Positions 33,581 to 42,114 of a DNA stretch of 64,000 bases are shown here, one piece after another (the stretch's first letter is position 1; every line of letters starts with the position of its first letter). Source of the stretch: Benzoatithermus sp963720725 (GTDB lineage Bacteria > Pseudomonadota > Alphaproteobacteria > Geminicoccales > Geminicoccaceae); contig CAVRGN010000003.1 in assembly GCA_963720725.1 (NCBI GenBank), positions 124,001-188,000 of the forward strand. The letters are read 5' to 3'. Under the pieces are notes generated by a model. The model saw only the letters and a program-made list of their open reading frames with translations. It had not been told where the DNA came from and ran no database searches. The translations under genes and the position numbers were made by a program.

Positions 33581-35437
33581 TCAGTCGTGGAAGCGCACGA
33601 AGTGGCCGGGGACCACCTCGCGAAACCGGCCCGACCGATCGGTCAGGGTATAGGGTGCCGGCCATTGCGCCGGCACGGAAGTCCGGCCGCTGGCAAGGGC
33701 CGCGAAGTCGAGCGGGTTGGCGAGATCGGGCTCGGGCACGGCTGCCAGCAGCGCCTTGGTGTAGGGGTGCTGCGGGTCGGAGAACAGCCGGTCGGTCGGT
33801 GCCAGCTCGACCATTCGCCCGGCGCACATCACCGCGATCCGCTGCGCCACGTACTTCACCACCGCGAGGTTGTGGGAAATGAAGAGGTAGGTCAGGCCCA
33901 GCGCCTGCTGCAGGTCCTTGAGCAGGTTGAGGATCTGCGCCTGGACCGAGACGTCGAGTGCGGAGACCGGCTCGTCGCAGATCAGGATCTCGGGCTCGAG
34001 AGCCAGGGCACGGGCGATGCCGATGCGCTGGCGTTGCCCGCCGGAGAAGCTGTGCGGATAGCGGCGCATGTGGCGCACATCGAGACCCACCGCCTTGAGC
34101 AGGCGCTTGACCCGCTCGGTCCGCTCCTCGTCCGTGCCGATGCCGTGGATGAGCAGGGGCTCGGCCACGATGTCGGCCACCGTCATACGTGGGTCGAGCG
34201 AACCGAACGGGTCCTGGAACATGTACTGGATGTGGCGGCGGAAGCCCTGGAGCGCAGCCTCGTCCAGCGCCAGCACGTCCACCGGACCGTCGGCGCCGTG
34301 GAACAGGACGCGCCCCTGATCGGGCTCCACCGCCCGCATGATCATCTTGCTCACGGTGGTCTTGCCGGAGCCGCTCTCGCCGACGATCGCCAGCGTCGCG
34401 CCACGGTCGACCGAAAAGCCGATGTCATCGACCGCCACGACCTCGCGGCCTTCGCCACCGAACCAGCCCGAGCGCCGGGTGAGAAACACCTTGCGGAGGC
34501 CCGAAACCTCCAGGATCGGCCCATTCGAGCGGCTGCGCGTCGCACCGTTGCCGGCATCGAGCGTCAGCGAGGCATCGACGTCGACCTCGCGCAGCGAGGT
34601 CAGCCGGTGCTGGGCGTTGGTGTGCAGCCGCGGCACCGCGTGCAGCAGGGCTCGCAGGTAGGGGTGCTGCGGGCGCTCGAGCAACTCGGCGCAGGTGCCG
34701 CGCTCCATCACCCGGCCGCGGTAGAGCACGACGATGTCGTCGGCGATGTTGGCGACCACGCCCAGATCGTGGCTGATGAACAGGATCGACATGTCGAACT
34801 CGGCCTGGAGATCCTTCATCAGCTTGAGGATCTGGGCCTGGATCGTCACGTCGAGCGCCGTCGTCGGCTCGTCGGCGATCAGGATCGCGGGGCGGCAGAT
34901 CAGGGCCATGGCGATCATCGCCCGCTGCCGTAGCCCGCCGGAGAGCTCGAACGGGAAGAAGCTCACCGCCTGCTCGGGTGCTGGGAAGCCCACGCGACGC
35001 AGCATGTCGATGGTCCGGCTGGTCGCGGCGGCGCCGTCGACCCGATGGTGCAGCATCAGCGCCTCGCCGATCTGGTCGCCGATCGTGTGCAGCGGTGAGA
35101 GCGAACTCATCGGCTCCTGAAAGATGATCGAAATCCGCCCGCCACGAATGGCCCGGCGTTCGGCGCTGTTCTGGGCGAAGGCGGCAAGATCGAGCGCCAC
35201 TTTGCCGCGCTGGGGGTCGTTGAACCAGATCGACCCGCCGGTGATCCGCGCATTGGCCGGCAGAATGCCCAAAATCGCCTGAGAGATCACGGTCTTGCCG
35301 GAGCCGCTCTCGCCGACCACGGCCACGGTCCGGTTGGGCGGGATGTCGAGCGACACGCCGGCCACGGCCTGGACCTCGCCCTCGTCGGCGGAGAAGGTGA
35401 CGCGCAGATCCCGGATCGCCAGCAACGGCTCGCTCAT
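33581..35437 (-). CDS. Dipeptide/oligopeptide ABC transporter, fused double ATPase (YejF/GsiA-like)
   Basis: A 618-residue protein with two ABC domains. The first (about 5-250) has GESGSGKTV and the signature LSGGLRQR; the second (about 310-560) has GESGSGKTT and FSGGQRQR. Both carry DEP(T/V) Walker B motifs, and each ends with an oligopeptide-type extension (QHPYLRALLHAVP, QHPYTKALLAAVP). It should power an importer for peptides with the adjacent binding protein. Its ATG overlaps the stop of the deacetylase-like gene (ATGA), so it is coupled to the glycan operon. Confidence 0.93.
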   Translation of the reverse strand: MSEPLLAIRDLRVTFSADEGEVQAVAGVSLDIPPNRTVAVVGESGSGKTVISQAILGILPANARITGGSIWFNDPQRGKVALDLAAFAQNSAERRAIRGGRISIIFQEPMSSLSPLHTIGDQIGEALMLHHRVDGAAATSRTIDMLRRVGFPAPEQAVSFFPFELSGGLRQRAMIAMALICRPAILIADEPTTALDVTIQAQILKLMKDLQAEFDMSILFISHDLGVVANIADDIVVLYRGRVMERGTCAELLERPQHPYLRALLHAVPRLHTNAQHRLTSLREVDVDASLTLDAGNGATRSRSNGPILEVSGLRKVFLTRRSGWFGGEGREVVAVDDIGFSVDRGATLAIVGESGSGKTTVSKMIMRAVEPDQGRVLFHGADGPVDVLALDEAALQGFRRHIQYMFQDPFGSLDPRMTVADIVAEPLLIHGIGTDEERTERVKRLLKAVGLDVRHMRRYPHSFSGGQRQRIGIARALALEPEILICDEPVSALDVSVQAQILNLLKDLQQALGLTYLFISHNLAVVKYVAQRIAVMCAGRMVELAPTDRLFSDPQHPYTKALLAAVPEPDLANPLDFAALASGRTSVPAQWPAPYTLTDRSGRFREVVPGHFVRFHD

Positions 35438-36171
35438 CTGCCCTCCCGAAACAATGACCCCGCGGCCGCCAGCGTGACGCGCGACTGATCCTGGACCAGC
35501 GCCAGCAGGCGGTCGAGCGTGGAGAACGCCGCAGCGTCCATCACCTTGTGGTGGCTGAGGATGCCGATGGGCTCGTCGCCGTGCGCCAGCGATCAGTTCA
35601 GCCCAGCCGCGTCACAGCCTCGGCCGTCTCCAGATGGCGCCCGCCCTCACGCCAGGCGACGAGGTCGAGGTGCGTGTTCACACGTCTCAGGCCGGGCGCC
35701 TCTTGGCAGCGCGGCCCGAAGGTCGAGAGCCCGATGAAGCCCAAGGCCCGGGAGGCTCGGCAGCAGGTCGGCGGCGATCCGGTTCCAGGGCGGAACCAAG
35801 GCAGGCACGAAGCGGTCGCCAAACCCGTGGGCCAAGCGCTCCCGTCCCCGAGCCAAGTCCCTCAGCAGAACGGCGCGCTGGGCCGTGCCACCGAGTTCGA
35901 TCTTCTTGGCCGGCGGCAGCGAATGGTCGGCATGGGCGATGCCGTGCTGGAGCACGGTCGGCTCGTCGGCAGCCAGGATCCGCGCTCGGCACGGCTCCCC
36001 AAGCCAGTTCGGCACCACGGCCAGGGCCACAGGCACCCGACGATGACGAGCCAGCCGAAGCAGCGGCTCGAGCGGTGCCGCATCGGCGCCGGCATCGTCG
36101 TCGCGCCACCAGATCCGCACCGGCGCCGGTGCGGCTGCCAGAGCCGCGGCCAAGTTCCGCTCAAGCGTCAC
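35434..36171 (-). pseudogene. Polysaccharide deacetylase-like gene, frameshifted
   Basis: The N-terminal frame (GTG 36171, overlapping the previous gene by 11 nt) has VRIWWRDDDAG with the metal-site acidic residues, QHGIAHADHS with metal histidines, and VPPWNRIAADLLPSLPGLG. The sequence then continues in a second frame (FIGLSTFGPR...VNTHLDL). It returns to the first frame for the end, which includes PIGILSHHKVMD. The total length, 738 nt, is a multiple of three, so a +1 and a compensating shift are present. The family removes acetyl groups from sugars. It may be inactive or mis-assembled. Confidence 0.75.
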
Positions 36172-37315
36172 CGAATCGCTCCCGCACCAGATCCGCAACC
36201 AGGTCAGCGGTCCGCCCGGCGCCGTCGAACGACCAGCGCCCGGGATCGGGCCGAGTGCGGACAGCGACGCGATCGATGGCGGCCGCAAGCGATGGACCGT
36301 CCACTTCGGCCTCGCCGACGCGCTCGGCCAAGCCCAGCCCGACCAGACGCGCGGCCCGCCGTTCCTGCTCGTCCTCCTCGCCGGCGGCGAACGGTACCAG
36401 CACCATCCGCGCACCGCCGGCCAAGCCCTCTACCACCGTGTTGTAGCCGGCTTGCGACACGGAAACCTCGCAGCGGCCGATCAGGGCCGCCAGATCCGGC
36501 CGGTGCCGCTGGAACGTGCAACAGCCCGGCAGCCCGCGTCCCAGCGCTTCGAACTCGGCCGCGGACAGATTGTGGCCGCCGACCAGGAGCCACGATGCGG
36601 TGGCGAAGCGCGTGAGCGGTCGGGCGCGCAATGCAGCCCGCAGCAACCGGGCGCCGACGGCGCCGCCGCCGGCGCTGACCAGCACGGCGGGGGCCTCGTC
36701 CTGCGGAGCGCCGGCCGAGTCCAGATGGACGAACCCGGTATGCACGACACGCCCACCCAGCTCCGCAGCCGGCGGGAACGACGCGGAGAATGGCGTCAGG
36801 CGGGCGTCGCCATGGACCAGGACGCGGTCATAGTGAGCGACGCAAGTCTCGACCATCCAGCGGTAGCGCCCAGGATCAGGCTTGCTCACCAGGATGTCGC
36901 GCACACTGGCGCAGACGACGGGGCGCGGCCGCTGGACCGCTGCCGCTTCCAGCATCGCCAGAAGCTCGGCGCGAAAGGCGCGCCGGCCGAACGGGAACAT
37001 CTCGGTGACGACCAGCTGCGGCCGGGCGGCCATGAGGTCCAGCAGCAGACCGCGACGCTCCGCGCGCAACGCCTCGTCGAACGGCCGACCTTCCGCGTCG
37101 ACCAGATCGCCGAAGTCGCCGCCGCGTGCCGTCACAGCCGGGAGTTGCAGGACTTCCACACCGGCCGGCGCCCCCCAGGGCCCGGACGGGCCGCCATTGA
37201 CGAGGGTGACGGCGCCGCCGCGATTCGCCATCGCCTCGGCCAGCACAAGAGCACGCCGCAGATGACCCGAGCCCAGAAGGCTCTGGACCCAGAACAGACA
37301 CCGCCACGCCGTCAC
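36161..37315 (-). CDS. MurG-like (GT28-type) glycosyltransferase
   Basis: A 384-residue GT-B glycosyltransferase. The N-terminal pattern LLGSGHLRRALVLAEAMANRG (about residues 12-32) and the C-terminal donor-site SVSQAGYNTVVEGLAGGARMVLVPF (about 279-303) match the COG4671/MurG-like group. The GTG start overlaps the stop of the phosphatase gene (GTGA). A longer upstream frame is open but not family-like. It probably adds a sugar to a surface or storage glycan in the cytoplasm. Substrates cannot be predicted. Confidence 0.82.
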   Translation of the reverse strand: MTAWRCLFWVQSLLGSGHLRRALVLAEAMANRGGAVTLVNGGPSGPWGAPAGVEVLQLPAVTARGGDFGDLVDAEGRPFDEALRAERRGLLLDLMAARPQLVVTEMFPFGRRAFRAELLAMLEAAAVQRPRPVVCASVRDILVSKPDPGRYRWMVETCVAHYDRVLVHGDARLTPFSASFPPAAELGGRVVHTGFVHLDSAGAPQDEAPAVLVSAGGGAVGARLLRAALRARPLTRFATASWLLVGGHNLSAAEFEALGRGLPGCCTFQRHRPDLAALIGRCEVSVSQAGYNTVVEGLAGGARMVLVPFAAGEEDEQERRAARLVGLGLAERVGEAEVDGPSLAAAIDRVAVRTRPDPGRWSFDGAGRTADLVADLVRERFGDA

Positions 37316-37896
37316 GGCACCGTGGCCAGTTCGGCGGCGGCCACCAAGCTCGGCGTGCCATCGGGGCTCAGCTCGTGGACGAGCGCGCGCGCCGGCGAGA
37401 AGCGGACCGGCGGCTTGCCCATCATGTCCCACCCGAATGCGAGCACCAGCGACGCACGCAGCACGCCTTTGTGCGCAACCAGCACATGGTCGCGCGCGGT
37501 CGCCGCGACGTCGCGCAGACAGGCCGCGAGCCGCTCGGCCACCTCACGCGGGCTTTCGCCGCCCGGGGGGCGGAAGTCCAGGCCCGCATCCTCCAGCTCG
37601 CGCATCGATCCGCCGAGCTCGACCCGCAGATCCGCGAGTGTCCGGCCCTCGAAACCGCCCCAGGCCATCTCGGCTAGCCTTGCGTCCTGACGTGGCCGAA
37701 GTCCCAGGAGCCGGGCGGTCTCCACAGCCCGCGCCAGCGGGCTGGCGAGACAGTCGGCATCGGCAAAGCCGTCCGGCAACCGCCAGGACCGGACCTGCGC
37801 CCGGCCAAGATCGCTCAGCGGCATGTCGGTCCGGCCCTGGATGCGACCGGCCTCGTTCCAGCTCGTGCTGCCATGCCGGATCAGGCAGACCCGCAT
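37312..37896 (-). CDS. Histidine phosphatase (phosphoglycerate mutase-like)
   Basis: A 194-residue enzyme with the catalytic RHG motif at residues 7-9 (CLIRHGSTSWNEAGRIQGRTD). Other active-site residues lie in ASPLARAVETARLL, GGFEGRTLADLR, GGESPREVAERL and the second histidine in LVAHKGVLRA. It is similar to alpha-ribazole or sugar-phosphate phosphatases. It is embedded among glycosyltransferases and overlaps both neighbours (16 nt and 4 nt), which suggests dephosphorylation of a sugar-phosphate precursor; this is inference. Confidence 0.85.
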   Translation of the reverse strand: MRVCLIRHGSTSWNEAGRIQGRTDMPLSDLGRAQVRSWRLPDGFADADCLASPLARAVETARLLGLRPRQDARLAEMAWGGFEGRTLADLRVELGGSMRELEDAGLDFRPPGGESPREVAERLAACLRDVAATARDHVLVAHKGVLRASLVLAFGWDMMGKPPVRFSPARALVHELSPDGTPSLVAAAELATVP

Positions 37897-38984
37897 GGCG
37901 GCATCCCGATCGCGGCCAGCGCAGCGGCCATACGCGCCCTGGCGGGGGCGAGGTCGTGCCGCTCCAGCACACGTGCCCGTGCCGCGCGGCCGAAGGCGCA
38001 GCGCCGCTCGGCATCGACCAGTAGGGAGCGGATTGCCGCGGCGAAGGCTGCAGGAGCACGCGGCTCGACCAGCAGACCGGTCGCACCGTCCGCCACCACG
38101 TCGGCCACTCCGCCCTCGCGGCCGGCGACCACCGGCAGACCTGAGGCCTGCGCCTCCAGCGAAGCCATGCCATAGGCCTCGTTGCAGGCCGGCCAGGCGT
38201 AGAGGTCGGCCGCCGCATAGATCCCCGGCAGCTCGGACGGCGGCACAGCGCCGGTCAGCACCACCCGCGTGCCGAAGGGAGCGAACATCGCCTGAACCTC
38301 GGGCCGTGCGTCGCCGTCGCCGACCAGAACCAACCGCCACGGCAGGTCGGTGAGCTCCAGAAGAGCGCGGGCGAGCAGGCGGTAGGACAGGGCCTTGGCG
38401 TCGGAGCGCATCATCGCGACGGCGAGCAAGGTCGGCGTCGCCACTTGCGGGTCGCGCGCGGGCGCCGTGAACGCGGCTGCGTCCAGGAAAGGTGGAAACA
38501 GCCGCAGCCGCTCGGCCGGGACCGCCGTGGAGAGTCCCGGCAGGTCGTGCTCGGTCATCGCGAGCACCAGATCGGCGCTCACGATCGCGGCTCGCGAGGC
38601 GGCATAGCCCACGGCCCAGCGGCCGAGGGCCTGCTTGGCGGCAAGCGACGCCTCGGCGGCGACGTAGGGGATCGCGAGCGCGCGGCTGACCGCCGGGCCC
38701 AGCCAGTCCGGGGCCTTGTGGTAGAGATGGTAGGTGAACCACAGCTGGGGCCGCCGGCTTCGGTGCTGGCGCACGTAGCGCGCCGCCAGCCTGGCGCCGA
38801 TCCGTTCGACTCGCGCCTGCCGGACCGGGTCGCCGGACCGGTCGAAGCTGCGGAAGGCGCTGGCCAGTTCCACCTCGTGGCCGAGATCGCGCAGCAGCGC
38901 GATGAAGGCGCGGGCCATGCGCCGGTCTCCCGACGGGACCGGATGCCCCGGCGGTTTCATCGGGGCATAGAACGCTACCCGCAT
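37881..38984 (-). CDS. GT4-type glycosyltransferase
   Basis: A 367-residue GT-B enzyme. The N terminus MRVAFYAPMKPPGHPVPSGD is typical of GT4 proteins. The donor-binding region has LVLVGDGDARPEVQAMF, ADLYAWPACNEAYGMASLEA (the E-x7-E region, about 271-290) and GLPVVAGREGGVADVV. The ATG shares one base with the stop of the upstream gene. It is the third gene of the operon. The acceptor and donor sugars are unknown. Confidence 0.87.
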   Translation of the reverse strand: MRVAFYAPMKPPGHPVPSGDRRMARAFIALLRDLGHEVELASAFRSFDRSGDPVRQARVERIGARLAARYVRQHRSRRPQLWFTYHLYHKAPDWLGPAVSRALAIPYVAAEASLAAKQALGRWAVGYAASRAAIVSADLVLAMTEHDLPGLSTAVPAERLRLFPPFLDAAAFTAPARDPQVATPTLLAVAMMRSDAKALSYRLLARALLELTDLPWRLVLVGDGDARPEVQAMFAPFGTRVVLTGAVPPSELPGIYAAADLYAWPACNEAYGMASLEAQASGLPVVAGREGGVADVVADGATGLLVEPRAPAAFAAAIRSLLVDAERRCAFGRAARARVLERHDLAPARARMAAALAAIGMPPCGSA

Positions 38985-40222
38985 CAGGCGGCCTCGCGGC
39001 GCTCGGGCAGGCCGAAGCGCTCTGCGAGCCGGGCGATGCCGGTCTCGAATGCGAACCGCTCGAGAATCCGGCGGCGGCCCGCCTGGCCCATCGACCGCCG
39101 AAGCGTCGGCGCGCGCAGCATGCCGGCCAGCGCCTCGGCCAGCGCTTGCGGATCGTCCGGTGCCACGATGCGTCCGGTGAGCCCCTCGGCCACGACCTCG
39201 TCGATGGCGCCCGCGGCGGTGGCCACCACCGGCAGCTCCTGCGACATCGCCTCCATGATCACGTTGGGAAGACCGTCCCGGTCGCCGTCGTGCGCCACCC
39301 GCGCCGCGAGGCAGAACAGGTCCGCCCGGCGCAGCGCCGCCAGCACCTCGTCCTGCGTCCCGGCCCCGAGCCACGCGATGCGTTCGGCGATCCCGAGCCG
39401 GGCGGCCAACGCCCGAAGCTCGGGGATCAGGGCACCGCCGCCTAGGTGCTCGAAGCGCCAATGGAGGTCGGCGGGCAGCCGGGCCAACGCCTCAACCAGG
39501 ACGTCCAGGCCCTTCTTCTCCACCGCGCGTGCGACGCACACGATCCGCACCGCGTGGGAGGGCTCGCTCGCGTCACTTCCGGCCGCCCTGGTCGGTGCCG
39601 GAAACCGCGCAGCCTCAAGGCCGTGATAGACCAGCTCGAGATCGGCTGCCGGTGCCAGCGTGCGCAGATGGTCGAGGTTCATGCGGCTGCAGGTCACCAG
39701 CCAGCGTGCGTCGGCGATCTTCTCTTGCTTCTCCCAGGCCGGGATGGTCCACACGTCCTTGGCGTGCGCGGAGATGCTGAACGGCAGCCCGCGCAGGATC
39801 GCGGCGTAGCGGGCGACCGAGGCCGGGGTGTGCAGATAGTGCACGTGCAGCCAGTCGATGGTCGCCGGCAACTCGGCCGCGAGCACCCAGGCCTGGCCGA
39901 GACGGCGACCGCGGTTGGCCGTGAAATCGCGCACCAGATCGCCCAGCCATACCCGCAGCAGACGCCAGAAGCCGCGCCGGCCGATGACGCGGGCCAGCGA
40001 GCACAGGACCCGCCAGGGCTCCTGGTAAAGATACTCCGGCAGGTAGCGGACCGGCGCGCGGATCGCCGCGTGCATGGGGTGGATGCGGCCGTCGGTGGGA
40101 TGGCGCAGCGAGACGATCTCGAGCTCGAGCCCGCGCCGCTCGAGCGCCAGAATTTCCTGGGCGATGAACGTCTCCGACAGGCGCGGGTAGCCCTTGACCA
40201 GGATGGCGACGCGAGGTGGCAA
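38984..40222 (-). CDS. GT4-type glycosyltransferase (colanic-acid/exopolysaccharide-like)
   Basis: A 412-residue GT-B enzyme. The start PPRVAILVKGYPRLSETFIAQE and the segment HVHYLHTPASVARYAAILRG are typical of exopolysaccharide glycosyltransferases of the WcaL/EpsD type. The donor site includes ARAVEKKGLDVLVEAL and DGDRDGLPNVIMEAMSQELP. A TTG at 40222 is used as start, since no ATG lies near; a CTG at 40231 overlaps the previous stop and is an alternative. It is the second gene of the glycan operon. Confidence 0.87.
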   Translation of the reverse strand: MPPRVAILVKGYPRLSETFIAQEILALERRGLELEIVSLRHPTDGRIHPMHAAIRAPVRYLPEYLYQEPWRVLCSLARVIGRRGFWRLLRVWLGDLVRDFTANRGRRLGQAWVLAAELPATIDWLHVHYLHTPASVARYAAILRGLPFSISAHAKDVWTIPAWEKQEKIADARWLVTCSRMNLDHLRTLAPAADLELVYHGLEAARFPAPTRAAGSDASEPSHAVRIVCVARAVEKKGLDVLVEALARLPADLHWRFEHLGGGALIPELRALAARLGIAERIAWLGAGTQDEVLAALRRADLFCLAARVAHDGDRDGLPNVIMEAMSQELPVVATAAGAIDEVVAEGLTGRIVAPDDPQALAEALAGMLRAPTLRRSMGQAGRRRILERFAFETGIARLAERFGLPERREAA

Positions 40223-40227
40223 GGCCG

Positions 40228-41442
40228 TCAGGCGAAGCGCGTGCGGCGCAGATCGCCGCCGACGCGGCCGGGGCCTAGCCAGGGAGCAGCCAGCTTGGCG
40301 ATGCGCTCCAGCCCCTGGAGCATGGGTGCCCGCACCGCGTCGGGCAGCACCGGCATGTCGGGCAGGGAGCGCAGTGCGTCGGCCATCAGGCCGGCCGCGC
40401 GGTAGCCGTCGTCGGGCAGCATGCGCACCAGCCCCAGCGCCTGTGCCCGCTCTGAGCGCAGATACTGCTCCAGCCGCGGCGTCGTGCGCGGCACGAGCAG
40501 CGCCGGCTTGCCGAAGGAGAGGATCTCGCAAAACGTGTTGTAGCCGCCCATCGCAACCACGGCGCGCGCCTGCTGGAAGAAGGCTTCGACCCGCGCCTCG
40601 AAGGTGATCGCCTGCAACCTGGGATCGCGCTCCGCCCGGGCCTGGAAGGCCAGGCGCTGCTCGACCGGCATGAACGGCCCCAGCAACAGCACGGCCCGAT
40701 GCGGCAGCAGCGGATCGGTCTCGTAGGCGCGGATCACCCAATCCACCAGCTCGGCCCCGTCGCCGCCGCCGCCCGGTGTCACCAGGATGAAGTCGTCCGC
40801 TGGCAGCCGGTGCACTGGCTGCGAGCCGGACGCCTCGGGTACGGAGCGCTTGAGGTAGCCGGTGAAGCGGACCTTCTCGGCGAAGGGCTCCATGCCCGGG
40901 ATCTCGCGCAAGGGATCGAAGATCTGCGGCAGGCCGTAGACCCAGATCTCGTCGTAGAGCTCCTCCAGCGCCGGGAACACCATCTTGCGCTGCCACTCGT
41001 CGACCAGGCTCGCCGGCTCGTCCATCACGTCGCGCAGCCCCAGCACGCAGCGCGTGCCGCGGGCGCGCAGCATCTCCAGGGTCGAGCGCACCTCGCCGCG
41101 CAGACCCAGGGGCTCCTTGTCGACCAGGAACAGGTCGGGCTCGAAGATCTCGGCGGTGTGGTGGATGATCGAGCGGCGGATCTCCAGCGTCTTCTCGATA
41201 TCCAGGTGGAGGTTGAGCGAGGTGTAGGCGCCGTTGCGCAGCTTGATCACCCCCGGCACGCGGACGAAGTCGACCCGGGAGCGGAAGTCGAAGCTGCCGA
41301 TGATCGGCGAGCCTGACAGGATCAGCACCGAGAGCTGCTTGAACTGCTGGACCAGATGATGGGCGATCACCCGGCAGCGGCGCAGATGCCCCAGGCCGAA
41401 GCTGTCGTGGCTGTAGATCAGCAATCTTTTGCCGTGGTCCAT
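40228..41442 (-). CDS. MurG-like (COG4671-type) glycosyltransferase
   Basis: A 404-residue predicted glycosyltransferase. The N terminus RLLIYSHDSFGLGHLRRCRV (residues 6-25) and the donor-site segment AVVAMGGYNTFCEILSFGKP (about 306-325) match the MurG-like COG4671 group, and it is a distant paralogue of the gene at 36161-37315. It is the first gene of the operon. The 170 nt before it, shared with the divergent tailspike cassette, presumably hold the promoter. Confidence 0.85.
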   Translation of the reverse strand: MDHGKRLLIYSHDSFGLGHLRRCRVIAHHLVQQFKQLSVLILSGSPIIGSFDFRSRVDFVRVPGVIKLRNGAYTSLNLHLDIEKTLEIRRSIIHHTAEIFEPDLFLVDKEPLGLRGEVRSTLEMLRARGTRCVLGLRDVMDEPASLVDEWQRKMVFPALEELYDEIWVYGLPQIFDPLREIPGMEPFAEKVRFTGYLKRSVPEASGSQPVHRLPADDFILVTPGGGGDGAELVDWVIRAYETDPLLPHRAVLLLGPFMPVEQRLAFQARAERDPRLQAITFEARVEAFFQQARAVVAMGGYNTFCEILSFGKPALLVPRTTPRLEQYLRSERAQALGLVRMLPDDGYRAAGLMADALRSLPDMPVLPDAVRAPMLQGLERIAKLAAPWLGPGRVGGDLRRTRFA

Positions 41443-41612
41443 CGCGGCTCGGCCCAGACTGAGGCCAGCTCCTTATGACAGGTCGCCTCCGCAAGGCGAA
41501 TAGGAAGCTGCGCGGCTATAGAGGAATATCTTCCCTTTTGTCAGGGAGTTGGCTATAAGGCTGGGAATGTGCGGCGTCGCGCCGACCAGATTCATAGCTG
41601 ACGGAGCCGAGC

Positions 41613-41939
41613 ATGGCCGTGATGTTCCCACTCGACGATGACGGGCACCCGATCCCGGTGCTGGGCTTCGACTATCGCGGAACCCAGAAGCTGGCGGTAG
41701 GGGCCGCGTCGGCCCGCCATACCGCGCCGATTCCCTCCGACATCGAGATCGTCAGCCTGGTCGCCACCGGCATGTGCCGGTTCGAGGTCGGCGACGCCAG
41801 CGTCACCGCCGACCCGATGCTGAGCCCGGTCCTGTTCCCGGGCCAGTATCTCGACGTGCCGCTGCGCCACGGCGAGCGCTGGATCGCCTTTATCGCCGAG
41901 GGCGAGCCTTGCGACGCCTACGTGATCGGCCGGGTGTGA
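41613..41939 (+). CDS. Small phage-cassette protein, unknown
   Basis: A 108-residue protein with a predicted beta-rich fold (FPLDDDGHPIPVLGFDYRGTQ, then VATGMCRFEVGDASVTADPM and GQYLDVPLRHGERWIAFIAE). It lacks signal and membrane segments. It lies immediately before a 57-residue frame and a tailspike-like gene, so it may be a virion or tail accessory protein. I do not recognise a named family. A possible ribosome site (GGAG) lies about 10 nt upstream. Confidence 0.7.
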   Translation: MAVMFPLDDDGHPIPVLGFDYRGTQKLAVGAASARHTAPIPSDIEIVSLVATGMCRFEVGDASVTADPMLSPVLFPGQYLDVPLRHGERWIAFIAEGEPCDAYVIGRV

Positions 41940-41940
41940 C

Positions 41941-42114
41941 ATGCGCCTGACCGTGCGGCTGACCGGCACCACGCTGCGGTTGACCGGCTCGAGGGCGGGC
42001 TGGTCGCGGCCGGCGCCGCCGGGAACGCCGACGCTCCTGATGACCGAGACCGGCGACCTCCTCGCCACCGACGCGGGCGAGCAACTCCTGGCGGGACCCT
42101 CCCATGGCCAATAA
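41941..42114 (+). CDS. Small phage-like protein with TETGD motif
   Basis: A 57-residue frame that starts 1 nt after the previous stop and overlaps the tailspike gene by 11 nt. The N terminus has a repeated RLTG pattern (MRLTVRLTGTTLRLTG). The second half, LLMTETGDLLATDAGEQLL, resembles the repeated acidic TE(D/T)GD motifs of small tail-region proteins in alphaproteobacterial prophages. The tight spacing supports translation. Confidence 0.6.
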   Translation: MRLTVRLTGTTLRLTGSRAGWSRPAPPGTPTLLMTETGDLLATDAGEQLLAGPSHGQ

